Origin: Hoeflea sp038900095
GTDB taxonomy: Bacteria; Pseudomonadota; Alphaproteobacteria; Rhizobiales; Rhizobiaceae
Reading direction: 5' to 3'
Assembly (NCBI RefSeq): GCF_038900095.1
Contig: NZ_JBBMQQ010000003.1
Coordinates: 310,001-374,000 of the forward strand
Length of the DNA: 64,000 nucleotides
In this document: positions 8,469-17,720 of the stretch, piece by piece
Layout of the letters: every line of letters starts with the position of its first letter
Numbering within the stretch: the first letter of the stretch is position 1
Made by a program: the position numbers and the translations under genes
The notes under the pieces: model-generated
What the model saw: only the letters and a program-made list of their open reading frames with translations
Told to the model about the DNA's origin: nothing
Database searches by the model: none

Positions 8469-10322
8469 TTAATCCGACGCCTCGTCCGGATCGATTTCGT
8501 CAGGCAGGATGTCACCGTCCTCGGATGGCGAGAGTGCATCGACGGCGAGATCTTCCTCGACCGCGGCGATGCGCACATCGGTGACCCGAGAGCCGGGGAA
8601 ATGCGCCAGGATGGCCGCGACGTCGGGATCCTGGCGGGCATCGCTGACAAGCGCTTCCCGCTTGGCGGTCTCGCGCTCGGCAATGGTCGGTGCGCCTTCC
8701 TCACGGCTGAGCGCAACGGACCACTTGGTGCCGGTCCAGTCGCCGAGTTTCTTGATCAGTTCACCGGGCAGGCTGGAACTGGCGTCAGGCGCCAGGTTGA
8801 TCTCCAGCCGGCCGGGCTCGATCCTGACCAGCCGCACGCCGGTGCGGATCTGAACCTTCATGGCGATATCGCGGTGCTTTTCGGCAAGCGCGACCATGTC
8901 TTCGAGCGACGTGACGGCAACTTCCTCGACCGGTTCGGCAGCCGCGGGGGCCGCGACCGAAGGCTCGGCGGAATGGGCCAGGCGCATCGACGGTTGCCCG
9001 CCACTGCCGCCATTCCCACCGCCATGGGGCATCCGCCGTTCGCCAACAGCCCGGGCCGTGGCTCCGCCGCCGGATGGTCCGTTACCGGATTGCTGCCCTC
9101 CGGCACCTGCGGAAGCGCCGCCGCCGTTCTGGAACGCCTTCAGCGCATCCTCGGGCGAAGGCAGGTTGGCGGCGTGGGCGATGCGAATCAGCGCCATCTC
9201 GGCCGCGGCCGCGGGGCGGTTCGACGTATCGGTCTCAGAAATGCCCTTGAGCAGCATCTGCCAGACGCGGGAGAGAATGACGGTCGAAAGCTTGGCCGCA
9301 AAATCGGCGCCGCTCTGGCGTTCGGTTTCGGTGAGCGACGGATCTTCGCCGGCTTCCGGCACGAATTTGAGCCGTGTCACCAGGTGGGTGAAATCGGCCA
9401 GATCGGTCAGGATCACCGACGGGCCTGCGCCCGAATCATACTGGTCGCGAAAACTTGCCAGAGCGCCTGCCACATCACCTTCCATCAGCGAGCCGAACAG
9501 GCCGACAATGCGGGACCGGTCGGCAAGCCCGAGCATGGAGCGAACGGCCTCGGCATCGACCGCGCCGCCGCCATGGGCAATCGCCTGGTCGAGCAGCGAC
9601 AAGCCATCGCGCACCGAGCCTTCTGCGGCCCGGGCGATCATGGCTAGCGATTCGTCGTCGATCGAAATGCCTTCCTGGCCGGCGACGTTCCTGAAATGCG
9701 CCACAAGCAGGCCCGAATCGATGCGGCGCAGGTCAAAGCGCTGACAGCGCGACAGCACGGTGATCGGCACCTTGCGGATTTCGGTGGTGGCGAAGATGAA
9801 CTTCACATGGGCCGGCGGCTCTTCCAGCGTCTTGAGCAGGCCGTTGAAGGCCTGGGTGGAAAGCATGTGAACTTCGTCGATGATGTAGACCTTGTAGCGC
9901 GCCGACACCGGGCGGTAGCGCACCTGCTCGATGATCTCGCGGATATCATCGATACCGGTATGCGATGCCGCATCCATCTCGATGACATCGACATGCCGGC
10001 CTTCCATGATCGCCTGGCAATGTTCGCCCGGCACGGTCAGGTCAATCGTCGGCTTGTCGATCTCGGCGGTCTGGTAGTTGAGCGCGCGCGCCAGAATGCG
10101 GGCCGTGGTGGTCTTGCCGACACCGCGCACGCCGGTCAGCATCCAGGCCTGGGCGATGCGGCCTGAAGAAAACGCGTTGGTCAGCGTGCGGACCATCGGC
10201 TCCTGGCCGATCAGGTCGGTGAAATCCTTCGGACGGTACTTGCGCGCCAGAACCCGGTACGGCACCTGGCTCTCGGCATCCGCGCCTGCGGAAACTGTGG
10301 TCGTGCCGGTTGTTTCGTCCAT
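8469..10322 (-). CDS. dnaX: DNA polymerase III subunit gamma/tau
   Basis: 617 residues. The AAA+ clamp-loader module is complete: N-terminal YRVLARKYRPKDFTDLIGQ, Walker A GVRGVGKTT at 64-72, Walker B IIDEVHML near 150, and sensor 1 ATTEIRKVP with SRCQRFDL. The zinc module that in enterobacteria has four Cys retains only Cys102 (GEHCQAIMEGRHVDVIE), so it probably binds no metal. A Gly/Ala/Ser-rich linker at about residues 395-445 separates it from the tau-specific C-terminal part. The start at 10322 was chosen because it matches the family N-terminus; a longer open frame to 10604 runs through the SRP RNA gene and is not coding. First gene of dnaX-ybaB-recR. Confidence 0.95.
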   Translation of the reverse strand: MDETTGTTTVSAGADAESQVPYRVLARKYRPKDFTDLIGQEPMVRTLTNAFSSGRIAQAWMLTGVRGVGKTTTARILARALNYQTAEIDKPTIDLTVPGEHCQAIMEGRHVDVIEMDAASHTGIDDIREIIEQVRYRPVSARYKVYIIDEVHMLSTQAFNGLLKTLEEPPAHVKFIFATTEIRKVPITVLSRCQRFDLRRIDSGLLVAHFRNVAGQEGISIDDESLAMIARAAEGSVRDGLSLLDQAIAHGGGAVDAEAVRSMLGLADRSRIVGLFGSLMEGDVAGALASFRDQYDSGAGPSVILTDLADFTHLVTRLKFVPEAGEDPSLTETERQSGADFAAKLSTVILSRVWQMLLKGISETDTSNRPAAAAEMALIRIAHAANLPSPEDALKAFQNGGGASAGAGGQQSGNGPSGGGATARAVGERRMPHGGGNGGSGGQPSMRLAHSAEPSVAAPAAAEPVEEVAVTSLEDMVALAEKHRDIAMKVQIRTGVRLVRIEPGRLEINLAPDASSSLPGELIKKLGDWTGTKWSVALSREEGAPTIAERETAKREALVSDARQDPDVAAILAHFPGSRVTDVRIAAVEEDLAVDALSPSEDGDILPDEIDPDEASD

Positions 10323-10500
10323 GATCCTCGTGCCGCCCTCACGCTGGCCCGATGGCCATTCAAATGGAATGTTTGCACCCCGGTCGAATCCCGTCAATGA
10401 CAATCCAGCCAATGATGGGGCCTGCTGCTGACAGCGAAAGCTTGCAGCAGCTCTGCGCGCTCGCTCAGCGCACAACGCAGAACAGCGCGGGCGAAAGGGT

Positions 10501-10596
10501 GGGAGGCTGGCACGGTGACCCGTGCCGGGCTCGTTAGGGCTGCTTCCTTCCGGACCTGACCCGGTTGGCGAGTGGCTCGTCCACCACCAACCTCCC
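10501..10596 (-). ncRNA. ffs: Small signal recognition particle RNA (4.5S type)
   Basis: About 96 nt. The conserved SRP domain IV core is present on the minus strand, read as GGTCAGGTCCGGAAGGAAGC followed by AGCC, at about 10538-10562. The ends pair: GGGAGGTTGG at the 5' side with CCAGCCTCCC at the 3' side. The RNA binds Ffh and targets ribosomes to the membrane. It lies between the HIT-family gene and dnaX; this linkage of ffs to dnaX is common in Rhizobiales. A matching promoter lies immediately upstream. Confidence 0.95.
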
Positions 10597-10603
10597 GAGG
10601 CCA

Positions 10604-10632
10604 CATATCGTCAATCGGGCGGGCAAAAGCAA
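10604..10632 (-). promoter_or_regulatory. Housekeeping-type promoter of ffs
   Basis: On the minus strand, TTGCTT (10632-10627) and GATATG (10609-10604) are 17 bp apart, and the SRP RNA 5' end lies about 8 nt further on. Spacing and position fit a sigma-70-type start; the match is by eye. Confidence 0.6.
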
Positions 10633-10671
10633 GCCAGAGCCAAAAAAAACTGCTAGACTTGTGCTGCAACC

Positions 10672-11094
10672 ATGTCCGACGGTGTTTCCATGTCTGATTT
10701 TGTTCTCGATCCGAGTCTCGACCGCGACACCACCTTGCTGATGAAGTTGGGACTGTGCCAGCTCAGGCTGATGGAGGATGCCCGCTGGCCCTGGGTGCTG
10801 CTGGTGCCCCAGCGCAGCGGCATTTCCGAGATCTTCGACATGACGCCGCTCGACCAGACCATGCTGACCTTCGAGACGGCGATTGCCGCCAAGGCGGTCA
10901 AGGAGGCGTCACAATGCCTCAAGATCAACATTGGCGCCCTTGGCAACCAGGTTCGTCAGTTCCATCTTCACATCATAGCCCGCAACGAGGGCGACCCGGC
11001 GTGGCCCGGACCAGTCTGGGGACATGGCAAAGCCACGCCCTGGACCGCAAGCGCCCGCTCGGTATTCATTGAAAGACTTCTCGAGGCCCTCTGA
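10672..11094 (+). CDS. HIT domain-containing protein
   Basis: 140 residues of the histidine-triad nucleotide hydrolase/transferase superfamily. The core motif reads QFHLHII at about 96-102: the second and third histidines (98, 100) are present, but the first position is Gln. The end GDPAWPGPVWGHG is characteristic of the short HIT proteins of alphaproteobacteria. An alternative start at 10690 (MSDFVLDP) would match the usual family N-terminus and is quite possible; neither ATG has a strong ribosome site. The nudC gene follows after 3 bp. Nucleotide-related hydrolysis is likely but the substrate is unknown. Confidence 0.88.
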   Translation: MSDGVSMSDFVLDPSLDRDTTLLMKLGLCQLRLMEDARWPWVLLVPQRSGISEIFDMTPLDQTMLTFETAIAAKAVKEASQCLKINIGALGNQVRQFHLHIIARNEGDPAWPGPVWGHGKATPWTASARSVFIERLLEAL

Positions 11095-11097
11095 TAC

Positions 11098-12060
11098 ATG
11101 ACATTTTCCCTGTTTGACCATGATGCACCGCATGGCGAAGCCAGCCGGCTTGTCGCCTTTGCGGGCAACCGGCTTGACCGCCGTTCCGAACACCGCACCG
11201 AGACCGAACTGGGCGATGCGCTGAAAGATCCGGCGACGCGGTATTTCGCCATCACCAAGGGCCGGCTGGCGATGCGGGTCGATGCAGACACGCCCGATGG
11301 CTTGTTGACAGCCGCAGATATTGCCGGGATGCAGCCGAGGAATGCCGACGCCGTGCTGATCGGCTGGGACGAGGCCAATGCAGCCCGCATCGCCATGCCG
11401 GTGGGAATCGAACCCGATGACCTGCCCGAGCCGTTCAAGGCGATTGATACACGCTCGGTCTACCGTCAGGCGTTGCTGGACGAGGAAACGCTCGGCGCCT
11501 ATGCGCAGGGCACCAGTCTCGTGTCCTGGGCGCTGGCCAACCGGTTCTGCGGCGTCTGCGGCAAGCCGATGGTGCCCGAAGCGGGCGGCTACCGGCGCAA
11601 GTGCAACGGCTGCGGCCACACCGCGTTTCCGCGCACCGACCCCGTTGCCATCATGCTGACCGTTGACGAGGCCCGCGACCGCTGCCTGCTCGGACGCAGC
11701 CCGCATTTTCCGCCCGGCATGTATTCCTGCCTGGCCGGCTTCATTGAACCGGGTGAAACCATGGAGGATGCGGTCCGGCGCGAGACGATGGAGGAATCCG
11801 GTATCAAGGTCGGACGCGTGCGCTATCACGCAAGCCAGCCTTGGCCGATGCCGCACACCCTGATGATCGGCGTCTATGCGGAAGCGCAGAGCCTGGAAAT
11901 AACCCGCGATACGAACGAACTGGAAGATTGCCGATGGTTTGACCGGGCCGAGACCGAGGCGATGCTGGCCTCGACGCTTGGCGAGGCGGACGCCTCGGCA
12001 CCGCCGCCCGGCGCTATCGCGCACCGGCTGATGCGCGACTGGCTGGACTGGGGCCGGTAA
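11098..12060 (+). CDS. nudC: NAD(+) diphosphatase (NudC)
   Basis: 320 residues. A four-cysteine zinc ribbon (Cys151, 154, 169, 172) precedes the Nudix domain, whose box runs at 214-236 (GFIEPGETMEDAVRRE, then EESG). The downstream SQPWPMPHTLM motif is the specific NADH-pyrophosphatase signature. The enzyme splits NAD(H) to NMN(H) and AMP and also removes NAD caps from RNA in other bacteria. It follows the HIT gene by 3 bp, so both are probably on one transcript. It converges on pheA. Confidence 0.95.
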   Translation: MTFSLFDHDAPHGEASRLVAFAGNRLDRRSEHRTETELGDALKDPATRYFAITKGRLAMRVDADTPDGLLTAADIAGMQPRNADAVLIGWDEANAARIAMPVGIEPDDLPEPFKAIDTRSVYRQALLDEETLGAYAQGTSLVSWALANRFCGVCGKPMVPEAGGYRRKCNGCGHTAFPRTDPVAIMLTVDEARDRCLLGRSPHFPPGMYSCLAGFIEPGETMEDAVRRETMEESGIKVGRVRYHASQPWPMPHTLMIGVYAEAQSLEITRDTNELEDCRWFDRAETEAMLASTLGEADASAPPPGAIAHRLMRDWLDWGR

Positions 12061-12067
12061 GGGGTTT

Positions 12068-12952
12068 TCAGCCCTCGGCTTCGTCGGCGTGTGAACCGTT
12101 CTGCGCCAGACGGAAGGGATGGGCCGGATAGACGCCCAGGATCCGCAATTCCTTGGAGAAGAAATTCAGTTCATCCATGGCGCGCGCCACCGGCGCTTCG
12201 TCCGGATGGCCCTGGATATCGGCGTAAAACTGGGTAGCGAAGAACTTGCCGCCGATCTGGTAGCTTTCGAGCTTCGTCATGTTGACACCGTTGGTGGCAA
12301 AACCGCCCATCGCCTTGTAGAGGGCGGCGGGAATGTTGCGCACCCGGAAGACGAACGTGGTGACGACCACTTCATCGGCCACGGGGCGGGGCGGAACCTT
12401 GGCCTCGCGCGACAGCACGACAAAGCGGGTGACGTTGGTTTCCGTGTCCTCGACGTTTTCCTCGAGGATATTGAGACCATAAAGTTCGGCGGCAAGGCGC
12501 GGCGCCAGCGCCGCCATGGTGCGGTCATTGCTCTCGGAGACGAGCCGGGCGGCACCCGCCGTGTCACCGGCAACAACGGCTTTCCAGCCATTGGCGCGCA
12601 CGACCTTGCGGCACTGGCCAACCGCATGGACATGGCTGTGCACGGTGCGGATTTCGGAACGGTCAACGCCGGGCAGCGCCATCAACTGGAAATGGATCGG
12701 CATGAAGTACTCGCCGACGATGTGCAATTGCGATTCGGGCAGCAGGTAATGAATATCGGCGACCCGGCCGGCAATGGTGTTTTCGATCGGGATCATGGCC
12801 AGGTCCGCGTCGCCCTGGGTGAGCGCATTGAATGCGTCCTCGAAGGTGGCGCAGGGCAAGGGATCCATGCCGGGAAACATGTCACGGCAGGCCATGTCGG
12901 AGTTTGCGCCAAACTCGCCCTGAAAGGCGATGCGGTTGGTGGAAGCGGTCAT
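12068..12952 (-). CDS. pheA: Prephenate dehydratase
   Basis: 294 residues: a prephenate dehydratase catalytic domain (starts RIAFQGEFGANSD; includes the TNVTRFVVL motif with the catalytic Thr) followed by a C-terminal ACT regulatory domain (LESYQIGGKFFATQFYADI). It converts prephenate to phenylpyruvate for phenylalanine synthesis; the ACT domain normally gives feedback inhibition by phenylalanine. No chorismate mutase domain is fused. It lies 29 bp downstream of kdsB in the same direction. Confidence 0.96.
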   Translation of the reverse strand: MTASTNRIAFQGEFGANSDMACRDMFPGMDPLPCATFEDAFNALTQGDADLAMIPIENTIAGRVADIHYLLPESQLHIVGEYFMPIHFQLMALPGVDRSEIRTVHSHVHAVGQCRKVVRANGWKAVVAGDTAGAARLVSESNDRTMAALAPRLAAELYGLNILEENVEDTETNVTRFVVLSREAKVPPRPVADEVVVTTFVFRVRNIPAALYKAMGGFATNGVNMTKLESYQIGGKFFATQFYADIQGHPDEAPVARAMDELNFFSKELRILGVYPAHPFRLAQNGSHADEAEG

Positions 12953-12981
12953 CAGGTCTGTCCGTTTTGAGAAATACGCGC

Positions 12982-13728
12982 CTATTCCGGCGCCAGGATT
13001 TGGCGGGCGCGGGCAAGATCGGCCGGAGTATCGACACCCAGGGGCACGGAGTCAACGATCGCCACATCGATGCGCATGCCATCCTCAAGCGCCCGCAACT
13101 GCTCGAGCGATTCGCGCTTTTCCAGCGTTGACGGCTTGAGCGACACGAAGCGCTGCAATGCCGAACGGCGCCAGGCGTACAACCCGATGTGATGGTACAG
13201 CGGGCCTTCGCCATAGGGGGCCGTGGCACGGGTGAAATAGAGCGCGCGCAGAAGCCCCTCGCCGATCGGCGTGCCGATCACCTTGACGATGTTCGGATTG
13301 ATTTTTTCCGCCTCATCGGAAATCTCGACGGCCAGCGTGGCGAGGTCGGCCGGGGATCCGGCCAGCGGCAGGGCGGACCTGCGAATGGATTCGGGCTCGA
13401 TGGCAGGAATGTCGCCCTGAACATTGAGAATGATCCCGGCCTTCCCCTCGGGGTCCATGATCGTGGCTGCCTCGAACACACGGTCGGAGCCGGACTGATG
13501 ATCATCGCGGGTCATCACCGCCTCAAATCCCGCGGCCTCCACCGCCTCGGCGATTTCGCGCGAATCAGTTGCGACTGCGACGCGACCGATGTCGGCCAGT
13601 GCTGCCTGGCGCGCCACACGGACCACCATCGGCTCTCCGCCGATGTCCGCAAGCGGCTTGTTGGGCAGCCGGGCTGACGCCATTCTGGCCGGAATAATAA
13701 GGAGCGTATGCTCTGAACCTGTTGCCAT
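12982..13728 (-). CDS. kdsB: 3-deoxy-manno-octulosonate cytidylyltransferase
   Basis: 248 residues. The N-terminal nucleotidyltransferase signature IIPARMASARLPNKPLADIGG and the LNVQGDIPAIEP block identify CMP-Kdo synthetase, which activates Kdo with CTP for lipopolysaccharide core synthesis in the cytoplasm. The length equals the family norm. It is followed by pheA, an arrangement seen in other Rhizobiales, and is divergent from the cytochrome c gene. Confidence 0.96.
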   Translation of the reverse strand: MATGSEHTLLIIPARMASARLPNKPLADIGGEPMVVRVARQAALADIGRVAVATDSREIAEAVEAAGFEAVMTRDDHQSGSDRVFEAATIMDPEGKAGIILNVQGDIPAIEPESIRRSALPLAGSPADLATLAVEISDEAEKINPNIVKVIGTPIGEGLLRALYFTRATAPYGEGPLYHHIGLYAWRRSALQRFVSLKPSTLEKRESLEQLRALEDGMRIDVAIVDSVPLGVDTPADLARARQILAPE

Positions 13729-13900
13729 GGCGCGTTCATTCCCTCATTTTGCAGCGCGAGTGTCAAAAAGTCTCACTGCCGCGGTTACAAACGGTGTTGC
13801 AACGAACTTGCAAAAGACATAGGTTCCGCGCGATTTCAAGACTGGTTCGGATATTGCAGGAAACTGGGCGGGAAGCCGAACCGAAACGGAGCGACGGAAC

Positions 13901-14455
13901 ATGAACTCCTCATATTTCAACTCGGCGGCGGGCGCCTTTCTAGGTATCCTGTTCGTCCTGATGACACTTTCGATTGTTTCGGAAGGTATCTATGAAGCAC
14001 CAGAGCCTGCCACCGAAGGCTTTCTGATCGAGGTCGCAGAGGGTGGTGGCGAGGCTTCGGCACCTGCCGAAGAAGCAGCACCCGAGCTGATTGCGCCGCT
14101 GCTTGCCAGCGCCGATCCGGCCAAGGGTGAAGCAGTGTTCAAGAAGTGCGCTGCCTGCCACAGCAATGATGCGGCAAGCGCCAACAAGGTCGGCCCCGGC
14201 CTGTGGAACATTGTCAACCGGCCGGTCGCCGCTCATGAAGGCTTCAAGTATTCGGCCGCGATGACCGAATTCGCCGAAGGCGGTTCCGTTGTCTGGGACT
14301 ACGAGCACCTGAGCAACTTCCTGGCCGCGCCGAAGAAATACATCAAGGGCACCGCGATGGGTTTTGCCGGACTGAAGAAGATCGAGGATCGGGCCAACCT
14401 GATCGCCTATCTTCGCACCATTGCCGATTCGCCTGCGCCTTTGCCAGCCGAGTAA
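13901..14455 (+). CDS. cycM: Membrane-anchored cytochrome c (CycM type)
   Basis: 184 residues. An uncleaved N-terminal membrane anchor at about 8-27 is followed by an Ala/Glu/Pro-rich linker to residue 70 and a single class I cytochrome c domain with the haem motif CAACH (Cys83, Cys86, His87) and a probable Met153 axial ligand (GTAMGFAGL). CycM-type cytochromes carry electrons from the bc1 complex to the aa3 oxidase on the periplasmic side of the membrane. It is a single gene with a strong terminator and is divergent from kdsB. Two TTGCAA hexamers, 11 bp apart, lie about 90 bp upstream of the start. Confidence 0.9.
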   Translation: MNSSYFNSAAGAFLGILFVLMTLSIVSEGIYEAPEPATEGFLIEVAEGGGEASAPAEEAAPELIAPLLASADPAKGEAVFKKCAACHSNDAASANKVGPGLWNIVNRPVAAHEGFKYSAAMTEFAEGGSVVWDYEHLSNFLAAPKKYIKGTAMGFAGLKKIEDRANLIAYLRTIADSPAPLPAE

Positions 14456-14475
14456 GACACGCATTCAAAAGCTGC

Positions 14476-14504
14476 AAAGCCGGGCCATGTGCCCGGCTTT
14501 TTTT
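14476..14504 (+). terminator. Intrinsic terminator of cycM
   Basis: A perfect 10-bp stem (AAAGCCGGGC / GCCCGGCTTT) with a five-base loop runs into a T-run, 20 bp after the cycM stop codon. Confidence 0.93.
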
Positions 14505-14600
14505 ATGATTTGATGCCCTTTTTCGGATCACCCGCTGCAAGCGCCGCAGAACTGGCCTATTCTTGTTGCAATGAAAAAGGCTACCGGAGACCCTACCCTC

Positions 14601-16457
14601 ATGACCATCCGCATTGCCCCGTCCCTGTTGATCCCGTGCATTCTGGCCCCCGTGCTGGCGTTTTCCGGACTGATTCTGTCTCCGGGAATTGCCGGAGCCG
14701 AAGAGCCGGTCTGGCAGCACGCCACGGCGATGATCGGCGAGCCGAAATATCCTGAAGGGTTTGCCCGTTTTGACTATGTGAACCCGGATGCACCCAAGGG
14801 CGGCACGCTCAAGCTTGCGGAAGAAGGCACGTTCGACAGCTTCAATCCGGTGCTGGCCAAAGGCGAACTGGCGGCGGGCCTCAATCTGGTTTTCGACACG
14901 CTGATGAAATCCTCGGAGGACGAGGTTTCCTCCTCCTATGGGCTGCTCGCGGAGGGCATTTCCTTTCCCGACGACATTTCCAAGGTCACGTTCCGGCTGC
15001 GCGCGGACGCCAGGTGGGCGGATGGCGAACCGGTGACAGCGGAAGACGTGGTTTTCAGCTTCGACAAGGCCAAGGAACTCAACCCGCTGCAGGCGAATTA
15101 CTACGCCCATGTCGTCTCCGCCGAGAAAACGGCAGAGCGGGAAGTCACCTTCCTGTTCGACGAGGACAACAACCGCGAACTGCCGCAGATTCTCGGCCAG
15201 ATCCTGGTGCTTCCCAAGCACTGGTGGGAGGGAACGGACAAGGACGGCAACGCCCGCGACATCAGCCGCACCACGCTTGAACCGGTGATGGGATCGGGGC
15301 CCTACCGGATCGCGTCGTTCAAACCCGGATCGACGATCCGCTACGAGTTGCGCGAGGACTATTGGGGCAAGGATCTCAACGTCAATGTCGGGCAGCACAA
15401 TTTCGGCGCGATCGAGTATGTCTACTTCACCGATGCCAATGTCGAGTTCGAGGCTTTCCGGGCCGGCACCGTCGACTTCCGGCAGGAAAATTCGGCCAGC
15501 AAGTGGGCGACTGCCTATGATTTCCCCGCGGTCCAAAACGGAGACATCAAGCGCGAGAAGATCAAGAACCCGCTGCGCGCCGTCGGCATCATGCAGGCAA
15601 TGGTGCCCAACATGCGCCGGGAAAAATTCCAGGATGTGCGGGTCCGCAGGGCGCTGAACTTTGCCTTCGATTTCGAAGACCTGAACCACAACCTGGCCTT
15701 TGATGCGCTGGCGCGGGTCGACAGCTATTTCTGGGGCACAGAGCTGGCGTCCTCCGGCTTGCCGGAAGGCCGCGAGAAGGAAATCCTCGAAGGCCTGAAG
15801 GGCAAGATTCCCGACGAGGTCTTCACCACGCCCTACACCAACCCGGTGGGTGGCGATCCGCAGAAGGCGCGCGCGAACCTGCGCCAGGCGCTGACGCTTT
15901 TCCAGGACGCCGGCTACGAGCTGAAGTCGGGCCGTCTCGTCAACGCCACGACAGGCGAACCATTCGAGATCGAAATCCTGCTGTCGAGCCCCTCGCTTGA
16001 GCGGTCGGTCTTGCCTTATGTCGCAAGCCTGAAGAAAATCGGCATCGATGCCCGCATCCGCACGGTCGACGCATCGCAATACACCAACCGGGTGAGAAGC
16101 TTCGATTACGACATGATCTGGAACGTCTGGGGGCAATCGCTCAATCCGGGCAACGAGCAGGCAGGTTACTGGGGATCGGTTTCAAAGGATCGCGAAGGTT
16201 CAAGAAATTATGCCGGCATCTCCGATCCCGCGGTCGACGAGCTGATCCGGATGGTGATTTTCGCGCAAACCCGCGAGGAAAAGACCGCGGCAGTCAAGGC
16301 GCTCGACCGGGTGCTGCTTGCCAACCACTACGTGGTGCCGCTGTTTTACAGCGACGCGGTCAAGGTGGCCTACTCCAAGTCACTGGCTCATCCGGAGGAG
16401 CTTCCCTATTACGGGCTCGGATTCCCGGAAGTGTGGTGGATGAGTGACGCAAACTGA
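14601..16457 (+). CDS. Peptide ABC transporter substrate-binding protein (YejA type)
   Basis: A 618-residue periplasmic binding protein of the DppA/OppA (SBP family 5) superfamily. The first 34 residues are a signal peptide ending near GIAGA. The mature part has the family blocks YPEGFARFDYVNPDAPKGG, ADGEPVTAEDVVFSF and GSGPYRI. It starts a five-gene string with two permeases, a double ATPase and a reductase. The YejABEF system of enterobacteria imports peptides and microcin C; close relatives often carry oligopeptides. The ATG at 14601 is preferred (GGAGA 10 nt upstream, clean signal peptide); an ATG at 14571 is the alternative. Confidence 0.9.
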   Translation: MTIRIAPSLLIPCILAPVLAFSGLILSPGIAGAEEPVWQHATAMIGEPKYPEGFARFDYVNPDAPKGGTLKLAEEGTFDSFNPVLAKGELAAGLNLVFDTLMKSSEDEVSSSYGLLAEGISFPDDISKVTFRLRADARWADGEPVTAEDVVFSFDKAKELNPLQANYYAHVVSAEKTAEREVTFLFDEDNNRELPQILGQILVLPKHWWEGTDKDGNARDISRTTLEPVMGSGPYRIASFKPGSTIRYELREDYWGKDLNVNVGQHNFGAIEYVYFTDANVEFEAFRAGTVDFRQENSASKWATAYDFPAVQNGDIKREKIKNPLRAVGIMQAMVPNMRREKFQDVRVRRALNFAFDFEDLNHNLAFDALARVDSYFWGTELASSGLPEGREKEILEGLKGKIPDEVFTTPYTNPVGGDPQKARANLRQALTLFQDAGYELKSGRLVNATTGEPFEIEILLSSPSLERSVLPYVASLKKIGIDARIRTVDASQYTNRVRSFDYDMIWNVWGQSLNPGNEQAGYWGSVSKDREGSRNYAGISDPAVDELIRMVIFAQTREEKTAAVKALDRVLLANHYVVPLFYSDAVKVAYSKSLAHPEELPYYGLGFPEVWWMSDAN

Positions 16458-16616
16458 GACGCTTTCGGCCTTGCACCCTTTCCGACATTCGATTCTGTAT
16501 GAGGACGAGACGAATCAGCCCGACATCACGGTGATCGGCTTCCGGGACGGACAATTGACCAGACCATCATTTACCAGGCGCATAAATCGCGCCGAGACAA
16601 ACGGGAAAGCCGCCTG

Positions 16617-17720
16617 ATGGGCGCCTATATTCTCAGGCGTCTGCTTTTGATGATCCCGACCATTGTCGGCATCATGGCGATCTCGTTCGCGGTGATCCAG
16701 TTCGCGCCCGGCGGACCGGTCGAGCAGGTGATTGCGCAGCTGACCGGCGAAGGTGATTCCGCTATCGACCGGATTGCCGGTGGCGGGGACACGATCGGCA
16801 GCGCACCGCAGGATTTCGGCGATTCCGCTTCGTCGCAATATCGCGGCGCGCAGGGGCTGGATCCGGAATTCATTGCCAAGCTGGAAGCCCAGTTCGGGTT
16901 CGACAAGCCGCCGCTCGAGCGCTTCGGGCTGATGATGTGGACCTATATCCGCTTCGATTTCGGCGAAAGCTATTTCCGCAGCATCGACGTGATCGACCTG
17001 ATCAAGGAAAAGATGCCGGTCTCGATCTCGCTCGGCGTCTGGATCCTGCTGTTGTCCTACATCATCTCGATTCCGCTGGGGATCAAGAAGGCGGTCTCCG
17101 ACGGTTCGCGCTTCGATGTGTGGACCTCCGGCCTGATCATCATCGCCTATGCGGTGCCGGGCTTTCTGGTCGGCATCCTGCTGATCGTGATGTTTGCCGG
17201 CGGATCGTTTTTCGACTGGTTCCCGCTGCGCGGGCTGACATCGGACAATTTCGACGAGCTGAGCCTGTTCGGCAAGATCGTCGACTATTTCTGGCATCTG
17301 ACGCTGCCGCTGATCGCGCTGTCGCTGGCGGCTTTCGCCACCACGACGCTGCTGACCAAGAACTCGTTCATCGACGAGATCCGCAAGCAATACGTGACCA
17401 CGGCGCGGGCCAAGGGATTGAGCGAAAGCCAGGTTCTCTACCGGCATGTGTTCCGCAACGCCATGCTGATCATCATTGCGGGCTTTCCGGGTGCGTTCAT
17501 CTCGGCCTTCTTCTCCGGATCGCTGCTGATCGAGACGATCTTCTCGCTCGACGGGCTGGGTCGGCTCGGCTTTGAATCGGTGATCAAGCGGGATTACCCG
17601 GTGGTGTTTGCAACCCTGTTCATCTTCTCGCTGATGGGGCTGGTGGTTGGACTGATTTCCGACCTGGTCTACACCTGGGTCGATCCGCGCATCGACTTTG
17701 AAAAGAGGGATGTCGGATGA
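16617..17720 (+). CDS. Peptide ABC transporter permease (YejB type)
   Basis: 367 residues with six predicted membrane spans. The N-terminus (YILRRLLLMIPTIVGIMAISF) is the typical DppB/YejB first helix, and a long periplasmic loop follows at about 40-105. The EAA cytoplasmic loop is seen in TTARAKGLSESQVLYRHVFRNA. It pairs with the next gene to form the membrane pore. The stop overlaps the next start (ATGA), showing translational coupling. A 159-bp gap without a clear gene separates it from the binding-protein gene. Confidence 0.93.
   Translation: MGAYILRRLLLMIPTIVGIMAISFAVIQFAPGGPVEQVIAQLTGEGDSAIDRIAGGGDTIGSAPQDFGDSASSQYRGAQGLDPEFIAKLEAQFGFDKPPLERFGLMMWTYIRFDFGESYFRSIDVIDLIKEKMPVSISLGVWILLLSYIISIPLGIKKAVSDGSRFDVWTSGLIIIAYAVPGFLVGILLIVMFAGGSFFDWFPLRGLTSDNFDELSLFGKIVDYFWHLTLPLIALSLAAFATTTLLTKNSFIDEIRKQYVTTARAKGLSESQVLYRHVFRNAMLIIIAGFPGAFISAFFSGSLLIETIFSLDGLGRLGFESVIKRDYPVVFATLFIFSLMGLVVGLISDLVYTWVDPRIDFEKRDVG

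Noticed and set aside
10323..10604. N-terminal extension of dnaX by 94 codons
   Set aside because: It runs through the SRP RNA gene and its low-complexity translation has no family similarity; the DnaX N-terminus is normal from the ATG at 10322.
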